A DNA stretch of 64,000 nucleotides, taken from Staphylococcus sp. IVB6214 (GTDB taxonomy: Bacteria; Bacillota; Bacilli; Staphylococcales; Staphylococcaceae). The position numbers and the translations under genes were made by a program. How positions within the stretch are numbered: the first letter of the stretch is position 1; each line of letters starts with the position of its first letter. The notes beneath the pieces were generated by a model. That model had not been told where the DNA came from. It did no database searches and saw nothing but the letters and a program-made list of their open reading frames with translations. This document shows positions 8,694-18,191 of this stretch, piece after piece. The stretch lies in NCBI RefSeq assembly GCF_025558585.1, contig NZ_CP094723.1, positions 1,116,001 through 1,180,000 on the forward strand. Reading direction: 5' to 3'.

Positions 8694-10097
8694 TTAGTTT
8701 GTCCATTGAGTATGGAATGTACCTTCTTTATCTTTTCGCTCATACGTGTGTGCACCGAAGTAGTCACGCTGTGCTTGGATTAAGTTTGCTGGTAAGTCTG
8801 CACTTCTGTAACTATCATAGTAGTTAATACTTGCCGCAAATCCAGGGATTGCAACACCGTTTTGAACGCCCATTGCAACCACATCACGAAGTGCTTGTTG
8901 ATAGTCAGTGACGATCTCTTTGAAGTAGTCATCAAGTAGAAGATTTTGTAAGTTTGCATCTTTATCATATGCATCTTTAATTTTTTGTAAAAATTGTGCA
9001 CGGATAATACAACCTTCACGCCAAATCATTGCTAATTCTCCTAGTTGTAAATCCCATTCATTTTCTTCACTTGCAGATTTCATTTGATCGAATCCTTGTG
9101 CATATGAGCAAATTTTACTCATGTATAGAGCACGACGAATTTTCTCTAAAAATGCTGATTTATCGCCATCAAATGCTGCTTTCGGACCATTTAATAATGA
9201 TGATGCATGTACACGTTGTGCTTTCAATGAAGAGATAAAGCGTGCAAATACAGATTCTGTAATAATTGTCAGTGGTGCACCGAGTTCTAATGCATTAATA
9301 GACGTCCATTTACCTGTTCCCTTTTGACCTGCTTTATCCATAATTTTTTCAACAAGTGGTTCGCCATTTTCATCAAGTTTTGTGAAAATATCACCTGTAA
9401 TTTCGATAAGGTAGCTTTCTAATTCACCAGTATTCCATTCTTTAAATGTTGCTGAAATTTCTTCGTGATCCATTCCGAGTAAGTTTTTCATCATGTTATA
9501 ACTTTCAGCAATTAACTGCATGTCTGCATATTCAATACCGTTATGAACCATTTTTACATAGTGACCTGCACCGTTCGGTCCAATATATGTGACACAAGGC
9601 GTGCCGTCTGCTGCTTTTGCAGAGATAGACGCCAAAATATCTGCTACTTTTTCGTAAGCTTCTTTTTGACCACCTGGCATCATTGAAGGACCAGTAAGTG
9701 CACCTACTTCGCCACCTGACACACCTGTACCAATGAAGTTAATACCACTTTCAGCAAGTGCTTTGTTGCGTCGGATTGTATCTTGATAGTTTGTGTTACC
9801 ACCATCGATTAAAATATCATCCTTATCGAGTAATGGTAATAATGTTTCGATTGTTTTATCTGTTGCTTCTCCTGCTTTAACCATCAATAAAATTTTACGT
9901 GGTTTTTCGAGTGATTGAACAAATTCTTCAATGGAATAAGTTGGAACGATGTTTTTGCCTGCTGATTCTTTGACCATGAGATCTGTTTTGTCCGCTGAAC
10001 GATTGTATACAGATACACTGTATCCGCGTGACTCAATATTCCATGCCAAATTTTTTCCCATAACCGCTAAGCCGATTACACCAATTTGTTGTGTCAT
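8694..10097 (-). CDS. gnd: 6-phosphogluconate dehydrogenase (decarboxylating)
   Basis: Converts 6-phosphogluconate to ribulose 5-phosphate with NADP reduction. The N-terminal Rossmann motif [10 protein letters not shown] (about 8-17), the substrate region GVSGGEVGA and the catalytic lysine segment [15 protein letters not shown] are all clear. 467 residues, normal length. Flanked by the shared terminator on the AraC side. Pathway partner of zwf. Confidence 0.95.
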   Translation of the reverse strand: MTQQIGVIGLAVMGKNLAWNIESRGYSVSVYNRSADKTDLMVKESAGKNIVPTYSIEEFVQSLEKPRKILLMVKAGEATDKTIETLLPLLDKDDILIDGGNTNYQDTIRRNKALAESGINFIGTGVSGGEVGALTGPSMMPGGQKEAYEKVADILASISAKAADGTPCVTYIGPNGAGHYVKMVHNGIEYADMQLIAESYNMMKNLLGMDHEEISATFKEWNTGELESYLIEITGDIFTKLDENGEPLVEKIMDKAGQKGTGKWTSINALELGAPLTIITESVFARFISSLKAQRVHASSLLNGPKAAFDGDKSAFLEKIRRALYMSKICSYAQGFDQMKSASEENEWDLQLGELAMIWREGCIIRAQFLQKIKDAYDKDANLQNLLLDDYFKEIVTDYQQALRDVVAMGVQNGVAIPGFAASINYYDSYRSADLPANLIQAQRDYFGAHTYERKDKEGTFHTQWTN

Positions 10098-10177
10098 ATT
10101 CTACTTACCTCTCTTATTATAAATTACGGGTTAATTGTATCACATTATATGATTTCAAACACTTATACTGTGCAAAA

Positions 10178-11287
10178 TTAGGCAATCTCTATTAGTTTCA
10201 ATACATATTTTACAAGATTTTCTAAAGATTGAATTGCAATCGTTTCATTAGTAGTGTGAATCGCTTCATAGCCAACGCCAAGAATAACAGTTGGAATACC
10301 AAATTGACTGATAATATTACCGTCTGATCCACCGCCACCAATCATTGGTTCGCCAATTAGACCGATAGATTTTGCTGCAGCTTGTGCTTTTTGATAGACA
10401 ACTTCATCTTCATTTACTAGAAATCCTGGGTATGCGAGCTCTGCCGAAACTTCTGCGTCACATCCGAATGATTTTGCTGTGTTTTTAAATGTTTCACGCA
10501 TATGTTCAGATTGAGCGATAATTTTTTCTTCTGAATGAGAGCGTGCTTCTGCCCAAATATTTACAAGATCAGTCACAATATTCGTTGGACCTCCACCTTC
10601 AAACTTACCAATATTTGCAGTCGTTTCATGGTCGATTTTTCCAAGTTTCATTTGACTGATTGCTTTGGCAGCAATATTGATTGCACTGATCCCTTTGTCA
10701 GGCGTGCTTGCATGTGCTGTTTTCCCATGAACCGTTGCTTTGATTTGCATTTGATAAGGTGCACCGATTGTAAAGTTACCAACTGGTACGGCAGAGTCAA
10801 TTGCAAAACCGTATGCTGCATCTAAATCATCAGGATTCAATGCTTTTGCACCGACTAAACCTGATTCTTCACCTACAGTAATGACAAACTGGATTTGTCC
10901 ATGTGGCAAGTTATTCTCTTGAATGATTTGAAGAACTTCCAAAATAGTTGCCAGTCCTGCTTTGTCATCTGCACCTAATATCGTTGTTCCGTCAGACTTA
11001 ATCATACCATCTTCAATTATGGGTTTTACCCCTTTACCAGGCACTACTGTGTCCATGTGACTCGTAAAATAGATTTTTTCTCTACTGTCATCAGTTGCAG
11101 GTAATGTACAAATTAAATTATTTGCACCAAATCCTGTTTTTGCTTTTGCATCATCTTCTTTTACAATCAATCCAAGTTGTTCAAACTTATTTTTTAAGAT
11201 CGGTAGAATCGTTTCCTCATGACCAGTTTCCGAGTCAATTTGAACTAACTCTAAAAAAGTATTTAATAAACGTTCTTGATTAATCAT
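10178..11287 (-). CDS. M20 family metallopeptidase, tripeptidase (PepT)-like
   Basis: Zinc-dependent cytoplasmic exopeptidase related to PepT and Bacillus YqjE. Metal ligands and the catalytic acid are visible: H77 and D79 (FTSHMDTV), the bridging Asp in LGADDKAG, the EE pair in VGEESGLVG, and a later His in GVGYEAIHTTNE. The lid/dimerisation domain lies in the middle (about 185-290). 369 residues. Assignment to a tripeptidase and not to a general M20 aminoacylase is from overall resemblance, so the substrate is uncertain. Confidence 0.8.
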   Translation of the reverse strand: MINQERLLNTFLELVQIDSETGHEETILPILKNKFEQLGLIVKEDDAKAKTGFGANNLICTLPATDDSREKIYFTSHMDTVVPGKGVKPIIEDGMIKSDGTTILGADDKAGLATILEVLQIIQENNLPHGQIQFVITVGEESGLVGAKALNPDDLDAAYGFAIDSAVPVGNFTIGAPYQMQIKATVHGKTAHASTPDKGISAINIAAKAISQMKLGKIDHETTANIGKFEGGGPTNIVTDLVNIWAEARSHSEEKIIAQSEHMRETFKNTAKSFGCDAEVSAELAYPGFLVNEDEVVYQKAQAAAKSIGLIGEPMIGGGGSDGNIISQFGIPTVILGVGYEAIHTTNETIAIQSLENLVKYVLKLIEIA

Positions 11288-11366
11288 GCCTAATTCCCCC
11301 TTTTTACGTCATTATAAGTGTATCGAAATTTGATCATTTTGCAAAATGTATATGTTTCAATGTGAC

Positions 11367-11396
11367 TTGAGAAATATATTTTAAAGATGTTATAAT
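11367..11396 (+). promoter_or_regulatory. Sigma-A-type promoter of the Prli42-like gene
   Basis: TTGAGA, 18-base spacer, then TATAAT preceded by TGT, giving an extended -10. It lies 55 bases before the start codon. Confidence 0.75.
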
Positions 11397-11450
11397 TTGT
11401 GTTAATACTAAACATGAATCAACATATAAGGTAAATGGAGGCAATTTAAC

Positions 11451-11552
11451 GTGCAAAACAAGAAGTTTAGAAAAGTATTGCTTATTGTGATGTTGTTAGC
11501 AATTATCGTGTCATTAATATTAACAGGTGTTGCGCCATTATTAAGCATGTAA
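11451..11552 (+). CDS. Prli42-like membrane miniprotein (33 residues)
   Basis: A short gene with a full set of signals: promoter at 11367-11396, GGAGG at 11437-11441 nine bases before GTG, and its own terminator. The product has a basic start (MQNKKFRKV) and one hydrophobic helix (LLIVMLLAIIVSLILTGV). This is the layout of Prli42, the conserved Firmicutes miniprotein that ties the stressosome to the membrane in Listeria. Many staphylococci lack a complete stressosome, so a different role is possible. Identity rests on size, NKK start and helix, so it is moderately sure. Confidence 0.72.
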   Translation: MQNKKFRKVLLIVMLLAIIVSLILTGVAPLLSM

Positions 11553-11566
11553 TGACTTAAATATAG

Positions 11567-11598
11567 AAGGATGCCCAAACAATTGAATGGGCATCCTT
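11567..11598. terminator. Bidirectional terminator after the Prli42-like gene
   Basis: AAGGATGCCCA (11567-11577) pairs perfectly with 11588-11598, then a T-run. It lies between two converging genes. Confidence 0.9.
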
Positions 11599-11617
11599 TT
11601 TTTACACTTCTTAAACA

Positions 11618-12607
11618 TTAGCCGACTTCATGATATAGCTTGAGTGACCCAAAGTTTGACTTAATATTTAGGTAAGCTTCTGTATCGTATAAAATTTGAA
11701 TAATACTTGCGCGTGTGTGAAGTGCATCATGAGAATCTGGCAATGGTAATTCGTCTATTTGTAACCTGATGTCATACAACATGTGTAAGCGCATCGCTGT
11801 ATAATTATTTTCATTCACATTGTCTGCCATTTCTTTAAACAATTGTGCTACTTTAGGAAGTAAAACATCATCCACTGTCATATGATTCAAGTTAAAATGA
11901 ATCCGTTGGAGGATGTCAACTTGATCTTGTCGCATATCAAAATAGTGATAAAAACTATTTTCGTTTCTGACAAAGTGATTTTTAACGTCACGAAAGGCAA
12001 TTGATTTTGCTTTTCGAATCGTTAATAACAACTGATCAAATGACAAGTCACATGTCTTTGTATCTTTTGAGCACATCGTGCTGTATGTATAAAATATATG
12101 ACGTATTTGTGCTTCGATATCATTTTGATAACTTGTCAATTCTTTGTCAAAACTTGGCATAAATGTATTCATGATAAAAGCGATGGAAAGACCTATTAAC
12201 AAGAGCATCATTTCATTCAAAATTAAGCTCATATCAATGGTTGTAGCATTGAAAAAGTGCAATAAGATAACGATGCTTGTCACGACACCTTCTTGCGTAT
12301 TAAACATGACTGTGAGTGGGATAAAAAACAACACGATAAGACCTAATACCCAGGCATGTTGCCCAAGTAATGGGAAAATGGTGGCACCGAATCCCATAGC
12401 AATCATACAGGAAACGAGACGAGACCAAATGGCTTTAACGGAGTTCATTTTAGTGTCCTTTATACATAGGACAACTAAAATGGCACTAGATGCATAATTA
12501 TCTAATCCCATTAGCTTGGCGATAATTACACCTAGTGCCATACCGACCGCAGTTTTAATCGTTCGCCACCCAATTCGATATGGATTCAAACGTAACATAC
12601 GGTCCAC
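11618..12607 (-). CDS. Aromatic-acid exporter/FUSC-family membrane protein
   Basis: Integral membrane protein of the DUF939 type related to Bacillus YqjA. The first 165 residues or so carry about five or six membrane helices (AVGMALGVIIAKLMGL, SSAILVVLCI, a GFGATIFPLLG loop, LGLIVLFFIPLTVMF, IVILLHFF, MLLLIGLSIAFIMNTF), followed by a soluble C-terminal half rich in helices and histidines. Transport of aromatic acids is a family-level guess. It starts 3 bases after the brxB stop and may be cotranscribed with it. Confidence 0.75.
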   Translation of the reverse strand: MDRMLRLNPYRIGWRTIKTAVGMALGVIIAKLMGLDNYASSAILVVLCIKDTKMNSVKAIWSRLVSCMIAMGFGATIFPLLGQHAWVLGLIVLFFIPLTVMFNTQEGVVTSIVILLHFFNATTIDMSLILNEMMLLLIGLSIAFIMNTFMPSFDKELTSYQNDIEAQIRHIFYTYSTMCSKDTKTCDLSFDQLLLTIRKAKSIAFRDVKNHFVRNENSFYHYFDMRQDQVDILQRIHFNLNHMTVDDVLLPKVAQLFKEMADNVNENNYTAMRLHMLYDIRLQIDELPLPDSHDALHTRASIIQILYDTEAYLNIKSNFGSLKLYHEVG

Positions 12608-12610
12608 TCC

Positions 12611-13048
12611 TTACTCTGCTACACAATATTTATCAAATAAACGTTGTAATTGCGTAATAACATCCATTGTGTCATGGCCTTCGATTTGATGGCGTTCAAT
12701 CATTTCAGTGATTTTACCATCTTTCATCAAAGCAAATGAAGGGCTTGATGGTGCATAACCTTCAAAGTAATCACGTGCACGTTGTGTTGCTTCCTTATCT
12801 TGACCTGCAAAGACTGTAACTAAGCGGTCAGGTAAAACATCATAGTGTAAAGCATGTTGTGCTGCTGGTCGCGCCATACCACCGGCACAGCCACAAACTG
12901 AGTTAATCATCACAAGTGTTGTTCCATCTTGTTTGAATACGTTATCTACTTCTTCTTCAGTTGTTAATTCTTCGTATCCAGCTTTTACCAAATCTTCACG
13001 TGCTTGTTGAACAACATTGTTCATATATAAATCGAAACTTAAGTCCAT
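12611..13048 (-). CDS. brxB: Bacilliredoxin BrxB (YqiW type)
   Basis: Removes bacillithiol from S-bacillithiolated proteins after oxidative stress. The CGC motif is present ([13 protein letters not shown], about residues 51-63), where bacilliredoxins of this family carry CxC in place of CxxC. The surrounding sequence ([30 protein letters not shown]) is characteristic of BrxB, not the paralogue BrxA. 145 residues. Its position next to the branched-chain dehydrogenase operon matches yqiW in Bacillus. Confidence 0.88.
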   Translation of the reverse strand: MDLSFDLYMNNVVQQAREDLVKAGYEELTTEEEVDNVFKQDGTTLVMINSVCGCAGGMARPAAQHALHYDVLPDRLVTVFAGQDKEATQRARDYFEGYAPSSPSFALMKDGKITEMIERHQIEGHDTMDVITQLQRLFDKYCVAE

Positions 13049-13139
13049 TGTATCTACCTCCGTTGTTGATATATTTTCATTTTACTAAAGGTTTCATATC
13101 AATTCAATTTCTGAATACTTTAGATGCATAAATTACCAC

Positions 13140-14372
13140 TTAATAAATCGAAGTTTGATCCAATGTTATGTGTTCGATTTGTTGTTTTACATCGTTTAAA
13201 AACATACCAGCTTGAAGGCCGTCTAATATGCGATGATCGATTGAAAGACACAAATTCACCATATGACGAATAGCAATCATATCGTTGATAATCACAGGTC
13301 TTTTAACAATTGACTCCACTTGTAAGATGGCGGCCTGTGGATGGTTAATAATGCCCATAGAACTTACTGATCCAAACGTTCCGGTATTGTTTACTGTGAA
13401 TGTGCCACCTGTCATGTCTGATGTCGTTAATTGATTATTACGTACTTTTTTAGCTAATGTGTGAATCTCTTTCGCTATACCTTTGATTGATTTTTCATCG
13501 GCATGGTGAATAACTGGCACATATAATTGGTCATTATGTGCAACGGCAATGGAAAGATGGATATCATCGTGAATGACTATCTCATCATTTTGCCAAGAAC
13601 TGTTTAACATCGGGTATTTTTTTAAAGTTTCAGCGACTGCTTTAATAAAAAATGCAAAATAGGTTAGATTGTATCCTTCTTGTTCTTTAAATGATCCTTT
13701 ATAATGTTCACGTGTTTTTACTAATTCAGTGGCATCGACTTCAATTTGCATCCAAGCATGTGGTATCTCTTGCACACTTTGTGCCATTTTATTTGCAATT
13801 TGTCTGCGTACCCCATTAACGGGTATTGTTTTATCTGCTTGAGTATCATTTGAATCATCTATGGTCTTAGGTTTTTGCTCTAACGTTTTGTTTTGGGCTT
13901 GTTTGTTAGTTTCAATATAATGGAGCATATCTTTTTTAGTGACACGGCCATTAAAACCTGTACCTGGTACTTGATTCAAATCTATTTCATGTGTTGATGC
14001 AAGTTTGAACACCACGGGTGAATAGCGACCATTGTTTTTCTCAGTAAATGACTTACTGTCCAATGTTGAAGATTCAGTTGTTTCAGATGCTGGTGAAGAT
14101 GAATTAGCTAACGCATGATTATCTTCGTATTGTGACCTATTTTCGACTTCTATTGAACAAATCACTGTGCCGATTGAGACAATATCTCCTGGTTCGACGT
14201 GAAGTGCTGTCACAACACCAGCATAAGAAGAAGGCACTTCAGCAGTCACTTTATCCGTGATGATTTCACAGAGTGGATCATATTCTTCTACACGATCTCC
14301 AACACTAACAAGCCATTGCTCAATTGTGCCTTCATGCACACTTTCACCTAGTTTTGGCATTTTAATTTCCAT
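13140..14372 (-). CDS. bkdB: Branched-chain 2-oxoacid dehydrogenase E2 (dihydrolipoamide acyltransferase)
   Basis: Core of the complex that converts branched-chain 2-oxoacids to acyl-CoA primers for branched fatty acids. The N-terminal lipoyl domain has its lysine at about residue 44 (EIITDKVTAEVP). A Ser/Thr-rich linker follows, then a peripheral subunit-binding domain (SPVVFKLASTHEIDLNQVPGTGFNGRVTKKD, in parts), a second linker, and the catalytic domain ending in the active-site motif SIDHRILDG near residue 382. 410 residues. Last gene of the lpdA-E1a-E1b-E2 operon. Confidence 0.93.
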   Translation of the reverse strand: MEIKMPKLGESVHEGTIEQWLVSVGDRVEEYDPLCEIITDKVTAEVPSSYAGVVTALHVEPGDIVSIGTVICSIEVENRSQYEDNHALANSSSPASETTESSTLDSKSFTEKNNGRYSPVVFKLASTHEIDLNQVPGTGFNGRVTKKDMLHYIETNKQAQNKTLEQKPKTIDDSNDTQADKTIPVNGVRRQIANKMAQSVQEIPHAWMQIEVDATELVKTREHYKGSFKEQEGYNLTYFAFFIKAVAETLKKYPMLNSSWQNDEIVIHDDIHLSIAVAHNDQLYVPVIHHADEKSIKGIAKEIHTLAKKVRNNQLTTSDMTGGTFTVNNTGTFGSVSSMGIINHPQAAILQVESIVKRPVIINDMIAIRHMVNLCLSIDHRILDGLQAGMFLNDVKQQIEHITLDQTSIY

Positions 14373-14386
14373 TGATTTGCCCCCTT

Positions 14387-15370
14387 TTAATACTCAGCGA
14401 GTTCGCGCATTTTATTTTTAATTTTTTCTGTGTTAATCATGAATTCATCTTCTAACGGTGGTGAGAATGGCATAGCAGGAACATCTGGACCAGCTAAGCG
14501 CATAATCGGTGCATCAAGATCAAATAAGCAATTTTCAGCAATAATAGCTGCCACTTCTGACATGACACTGCCTTCCAAATTATCTTCAGTAACAAGCAAA
14601 CATTTGCCAGTTTGTCTTGCTCGTTCGATAATTGTTTGTTTATCTAATGGATACACGGTGCGTAAATCGACGACTTCAACACTGATTTGAGATGATTCTA
14701 ACTCGTTTGCGGCTTCTATACAATAATGCACGGCAAGACCGTAAGTAAATACTGTGATATCAGTCCCAGTTCGTTTAACATCTGCCTTACCTAATGGCAC
14801 GGTATAAAAGTCATTTGGTACGTCTGCTTTTAATAAACGATATGCTTTTTTATGTTCAAAAAATAGAACAGGATCGTTAGATGAAATTGCAGCTAACAAT
14901 AGTCCCTTTGCATCGTATGGATTGGATGGTATTACCACTGTTAATCCAGGAGTTGAAGCGAATACACTTTCTATACTTTGTGAATGATACAGGGCACCGT
15001 GAATTCCTCCACCAAATGGCGCACGAATCGTGAGTGGTACTTGCCAATCATTATTCGAGCGGTAACGCATTTTGGCCGCTTCACTCATAATTTGATTAGT
15101 TGCAGGCAAGATATATTCAGCGAATTGAATTTCAGCAATTGGCCGCTTACCCATCATGGCCGCACCAATAGCCGATCCCACGATATTCGACTCTGCCAAT
15201 GGTGTATCTAAAACACGATAAAGACCAAACTTGTCTTGTAGTCCAGCAGTTACACCAAAAACGCCACCTTTTTTGCCGACATCTTCACCCAAGATAAAAG
15301 TCTGTGGGTCTTGTTCTAAAGCGATTGATAAGGCATCTTTTATCGCTTCAAGATATGATATTTTAGGCAT
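14387..15370 (-). CDS. bkdAB: Branched-chain 2-oxoacid dehydrogenase E1 beta
   Basis: Beta subunit of the thiamine-diphosphate-dependent decarboxylase. Transketolase-type pyrimidine-binding domain (LGEDVGKKGGVFGVT, AEIQFAEYILPA, RAPFGGGIHGALYHSQS) followed by the transketolase C-terminal domain. The frame extends upstream, but ATG at 15370 follows GGAGG (15378-15382) and overlaps the E1 alpha stop by 8 bases, the sign of translational coupling. 327 residues. Confidence 0.92.
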   Translation of the reverse strand: MPKISYLEAIKDALSIALEQDPQTFILGEDVGKKGGVFGVTAGLQDKFGLYRVLDTPLAESNIVGSAIGAAMMGKRPIAEIQFAEYILPATNQIMSEAAKMRYRSNNDWQVPLTIRAPFGGGIHGALYHSQSIESVFASTPGLTVVIPSNPYDAKGLLLAAISSNDPVLFFEHKKAYRLLKADVPNDFYTVPLGKADVKRTGTDITVFTYGLAVHYCIEAANELESSQISVEVVDLRTVYPLDKQTIIERARQTGKCLLVTEDNLEGSVMSEVAAIIAENCLFDLDAPIMRLAGPDVPAMPFSPPLEDEFMINTEKIKNKMRELAEY

Positions 15371-16361
15371 TGAAAGGACCTCCTTCTTCATAGACATGTG
15401 TATATGTTTCACTTACTTCAGGATAAGGTGCTTGTTCTGCATTTTTCGTTGCTTCGTTCACAATTGATTTATGCGACTGTTCGATTTCGTCAAACCATGA
15501 GGTATCAGCAATATGATGATCAAGAAGGTATTGTTTAAATGTTTTATTACAATCAGCTTCCTTATCCAACTGTTTTATCTTTTCATCTCGATAGCGATCA
15601 TCATCATCTGACGAATGAGGGGTTAGGCGTGTGCACATCGCTTCGATCAATGTGCCCCCTTCTCCATTCAAGGCACGTTTACGCGCTTCATGAACCGCAG
15701 TATACACTGCAATAGGATCATTACCATCCACTGTTACACCGAACATGCCATATCCTTTTGCACGATCAGATAATTTTTCTGCACCATATTGCAAATCTTT
15801 CGAAACGGATATGGCATATTGATTGTTTTCAATAATGCATATAAATGGCAGTTTGTGTACGCCAACAAAATTGAGTCCTTCATGAAAGTCTCCTTGATTG
15901 GAACTCCCCTCACCAAGAGTAGCTAATGCAACTTGTTGTTTTTTATCCATTTTAAAAGTGAGTGCCGCACCAATGGCATGTAATATTTGTGTTGCAACCG
16001 ATGAACCTTGTGACATAATGCCAATTTCTTTTTTGCTGAAATGAGATGGCATTTGTTTACCACCCGAACTAATATCCTCTCGCTTACCAAACACAGAATA
16101 CATTGTTTCTAAAGGTGTCATCCCTAAATATGTAACAAGGGCGAGATCACGATAATAAGGAGCTGTAATATCCCCTTTTTCTAACGCATAGGCAGCACCT
16201 ACTTGTGTTGCTTCTTGCCCTTGACAACTGATCACGAAAGGAATTTTACCTGCTCGGTTTAATAACCACATTCGTTCATCAATTTTGCGACCTAAATCCA
16301 TTGCTTTATAAATTTCCAGTAAGTCATTTTTATTTAATCGTGTATGTTTATAGTCCAACAT
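15363..16361 (-). CDS. bkdAA: Branched-chain 2-oxoacid dehydrogenase E1 alpha
   Basis: Alpha subunit carrying the thiamine diphosphate motif (LGEGSSNQGDFHEGLNFVGVH up to ENNQYAISV, about residues 145-185). The phosphorylation-loop-like segment and the ISCQGQEATQVGAAYAL region are typical. 332 residues. Start codon preceded by AGGAGG-type sequence (16368-16374). Second gene of the operon after lpdA. Confidence 0.93.
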   Translation of the reverse strand: MLDYKHTRLNKNDLLEIYKAMDLGRKIDERMWLLNRAGKIPFVISCQGQEATQVGAAYALEKGDITAPYYRDLALVTYLGMTPLETMYSVFGKREDISSGGKQMPSHFSKKEIGIMSQGSSVATQILHAIGAALTFKMDKKQQVALATLGEGSSNQGDFHEGLNFVGVHKLPFICIIENNQYAISVSKDLQYGAEKLSDRAKGYGMFGVTVDGNDPIAVYTAVHEARKRALNGEGGTLIEAMCTRLTPHSSDDDDRYRDEKIKQLDKEADCNKTFKQYLLDHHIADTSWFDEIEQSHKSIVNEATKNAEQAPYPEVSETYTHVYEEGGPFNA

Positions 16362-16380
16362 AATGTTTCCTCCTATTATT

Positions 16381-17799
16381 TTATAGGTGAATGGATTGCC
16401 CTTCGTATTTTAGACCGATTTCCATTAATAATTCTGACATTGAAGGGTGTGCATGAGTTGTCATGCCGAGTTCGAGTGCAGAACCATTTAAAAATTGTAA
16501 AACGCTAAGCTCATTAATCTGTTCGGTTACATTTAGACCGACTAGTTGAGCACCTAGAATGGAGCCGTCTGAACGGTCAATAATAAGCTCAGCAAAACCA
16601 TCAGGTACTTCAGGTGACATTATGAGTGCTTTGCCATTTGTATTAAATGCAGCTTTAACTGATTTAACTTGGTATCCTTTTTCTTTTGCAGATTTTACTG
16701 TTAATCCGATTGAAGCAATTTCTGGATGACTATAAATACATTTTGGCATGTTTGAATAATCGATCGGTAATGGGTCTTGTTGAAACATATGTTCAACAGC
16801 AATTACACCTTCTTTTGCACCTACATGAGCCAGTTGTAGCTGTCCGATGACATCACCTGAAGCATAAATGTGTGATGCTTTCGTCTGCATGTATGCATTT
16901 GTTTTAATCGTATGCTGTTCAGTCGTTTCAACTTCTGTATTATTCAAGCCGATATGTTCAATATTCGCACGTCGTCCAATTGCAACAAGTGCCATTTCGG
17001 TTGTAAAAGATTCATCTAATTCAAATATGACCCCTGTTTCTGTTACCTTTGTATTTTGATCATTTAAGGCGATGCCTTTATGAAAGACGACACCATTTTT
17101 TGTAAGAGATGTGATGAGTTGTTCAGTGACGGCTTTGCTATCATTGATGACAATGTCATCTTCTGATTCGATGATATGAACTTGTACACCAATGCGACTA
17201 AAAAATGAAGCAAATTCAAGACCAATAATTCCTGCGCCAATAATCGCAATTGAATTTGGTAATGTTGTCATTGATAAAATATCATCACTCACAACGATAC
17301 GTTCATGGTCAATTGGCAAAAATGGCAATGTAATCGGTGATGATCCCGTTGCGATTAATACGTAATCATTTGGGATTAAGTCCGATTGTCCATCTTCATA
17401 AGTTACAGCGACGGTCCCGCTTTGCGGTGAAAAAATAGACGGACCGAGCAGTCGTCCTTCTCCATAGAATATATCAATATTTTTCTGTTTGATGAGCGAT
17501 TGTAAACCTTGATACATCGTGTCTACAATGCGTTGTTTTCGTAATTGTACTTTTGGAAAATCAAAGGTAGGTTTAGAAGCGGAAATGCCGTAGTGTTCGG
17601 CGTGTTGGATTAGTTGATAGGTATCAGCTGATTTCAAGAAGGATTTCGTTGGGATACAGCCTTTATGTAAACATGTACCGCCTAGACAAGATTTTTCTAC
17701 AATTGCAACTTTCTTTCCTAGCTGGGTGGCTCGGATGGCTGCTGAATAGCCACTAATACCACCACCAAGTACGACTAAATCGTATTTATCGTGTGTCAT
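16381..17799 (-). CDS. lpdA: Dihydrolipoyl dehydrogenase (E3) of the branched-chain complex
   Basis: FAD-dependent enzyme that reoxidises the lipoyl arm. FAD motif GGGISGYSAA near residue 12, redox-active disulfide CLGGTCLHKGCIPTK near 40-53, NAD motif GAGIIGLEFASFF near 190, second FAD contact YASGDV, and the C-terminal HAHPSMSE interface histidine. 472 residues. First gene of the four-gene operon. Staphylococci also have the pyruvate dehydrogenase E3 (pdhD) elsewhere; the operon context makes this the BCKDH copy. Confidence 0.93.
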   Translation of the reverse strand: MTHDKYDLVVLGGGISGYSAAIRATQLGKKVAIVEKSCLGGTCLHKGCIPTKSFLKSADTYQLIQHAEHYGISASKPTFDFPKVQLRKQRIVDTMYQGLQSLIKQKNIDIFYGEGRLLGPSIFSPQSGTVAVTYEDGQSDLIPNDYVLIATGSSPITLPFLPIDHERIVVSDDILSMTTLPNSIAIIGAGIIGLEFASFFSRIGVQVHIIESEDDIVINDSKAVTEQLITSLTKNGVVFHKGIALNDQNTKVTETGVIFELDESFTTEMALVAIGRRANIEHIGLNNTEVETTEQHTIKTNAYMQTKASHIYASGDVIGQLQLAHVGAKEGVIAVEHMFQQDPLPIDYSNMPKCIYSHPEIASIGLTVKSAKEKGYQVKSVKAAFNTNGKALIMSPEVPDGFAELIIDRSDGSILGAQLVGLNVTEQINELSVLQFLNGSALELGMTTHAHPSMSELLMEIGLKYEGQSIHL

Positions 17800-18191
17800 T
17801 CTGTGTCTCCCCTAACGATAGGTCATGGTAGTATTGAGAGTAATCGTTTGATCATTCAATACGCCAGTCCCTTTGATTATTTAGAGTCAAGTGCTCGTTC
17901 AATTTGATTGTGATACTTTGAAGTATTGGTTCTTTTCAAATATACTTGTAATAAGCAACTCGATTGATTCAGTATACTTCTATTAAAATAAATTTACAAG
18001 AAATATCCTAGATAGTTGATAGGGATTAACTTTATACATTTATTGAATATAAGTTTAAGGACCATGATATTGATTAAAAGATGAACATAAAAAAATCAGA
18101 TGCGGTTCGGACATTTTCAGTTAGTGATTTAGGAAGTATCGATATTCCAATAAATCATAAGCACTTTTGTCTTAACCGTATCTGACTATAT
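17800..18191. other. Intergenic region between lpdA and recN
   Basis: 392 bases, AT-rich, no credible ORF. It must contain the promoter of the branched-chain dehydrogenase operon (- strand) but I cannot point to one with confidence. The recN-proximal end holds a large nested hairpin (18088-18185). Confidence 0.6.
18088..18185 (-). terminator. Large nested hairpin, probable recN terminator
   Basis: 18096-18107 pairs with 18174-18185 (one wobble). Read on the - strand it is followed by a run of seven T. Inside, TGATTTA (18125-18131) pairs with TAAATCA (18151-18157) around a near-palindrome containing TATCGATA. The structure is longer than a normal terminator. Confidence 0.65.

Noticed and set aside
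8780..9327. Overlapping open frames within gnd
   Set aside because: gnd is full length with all motifs; the alternatives are compositional shadows.
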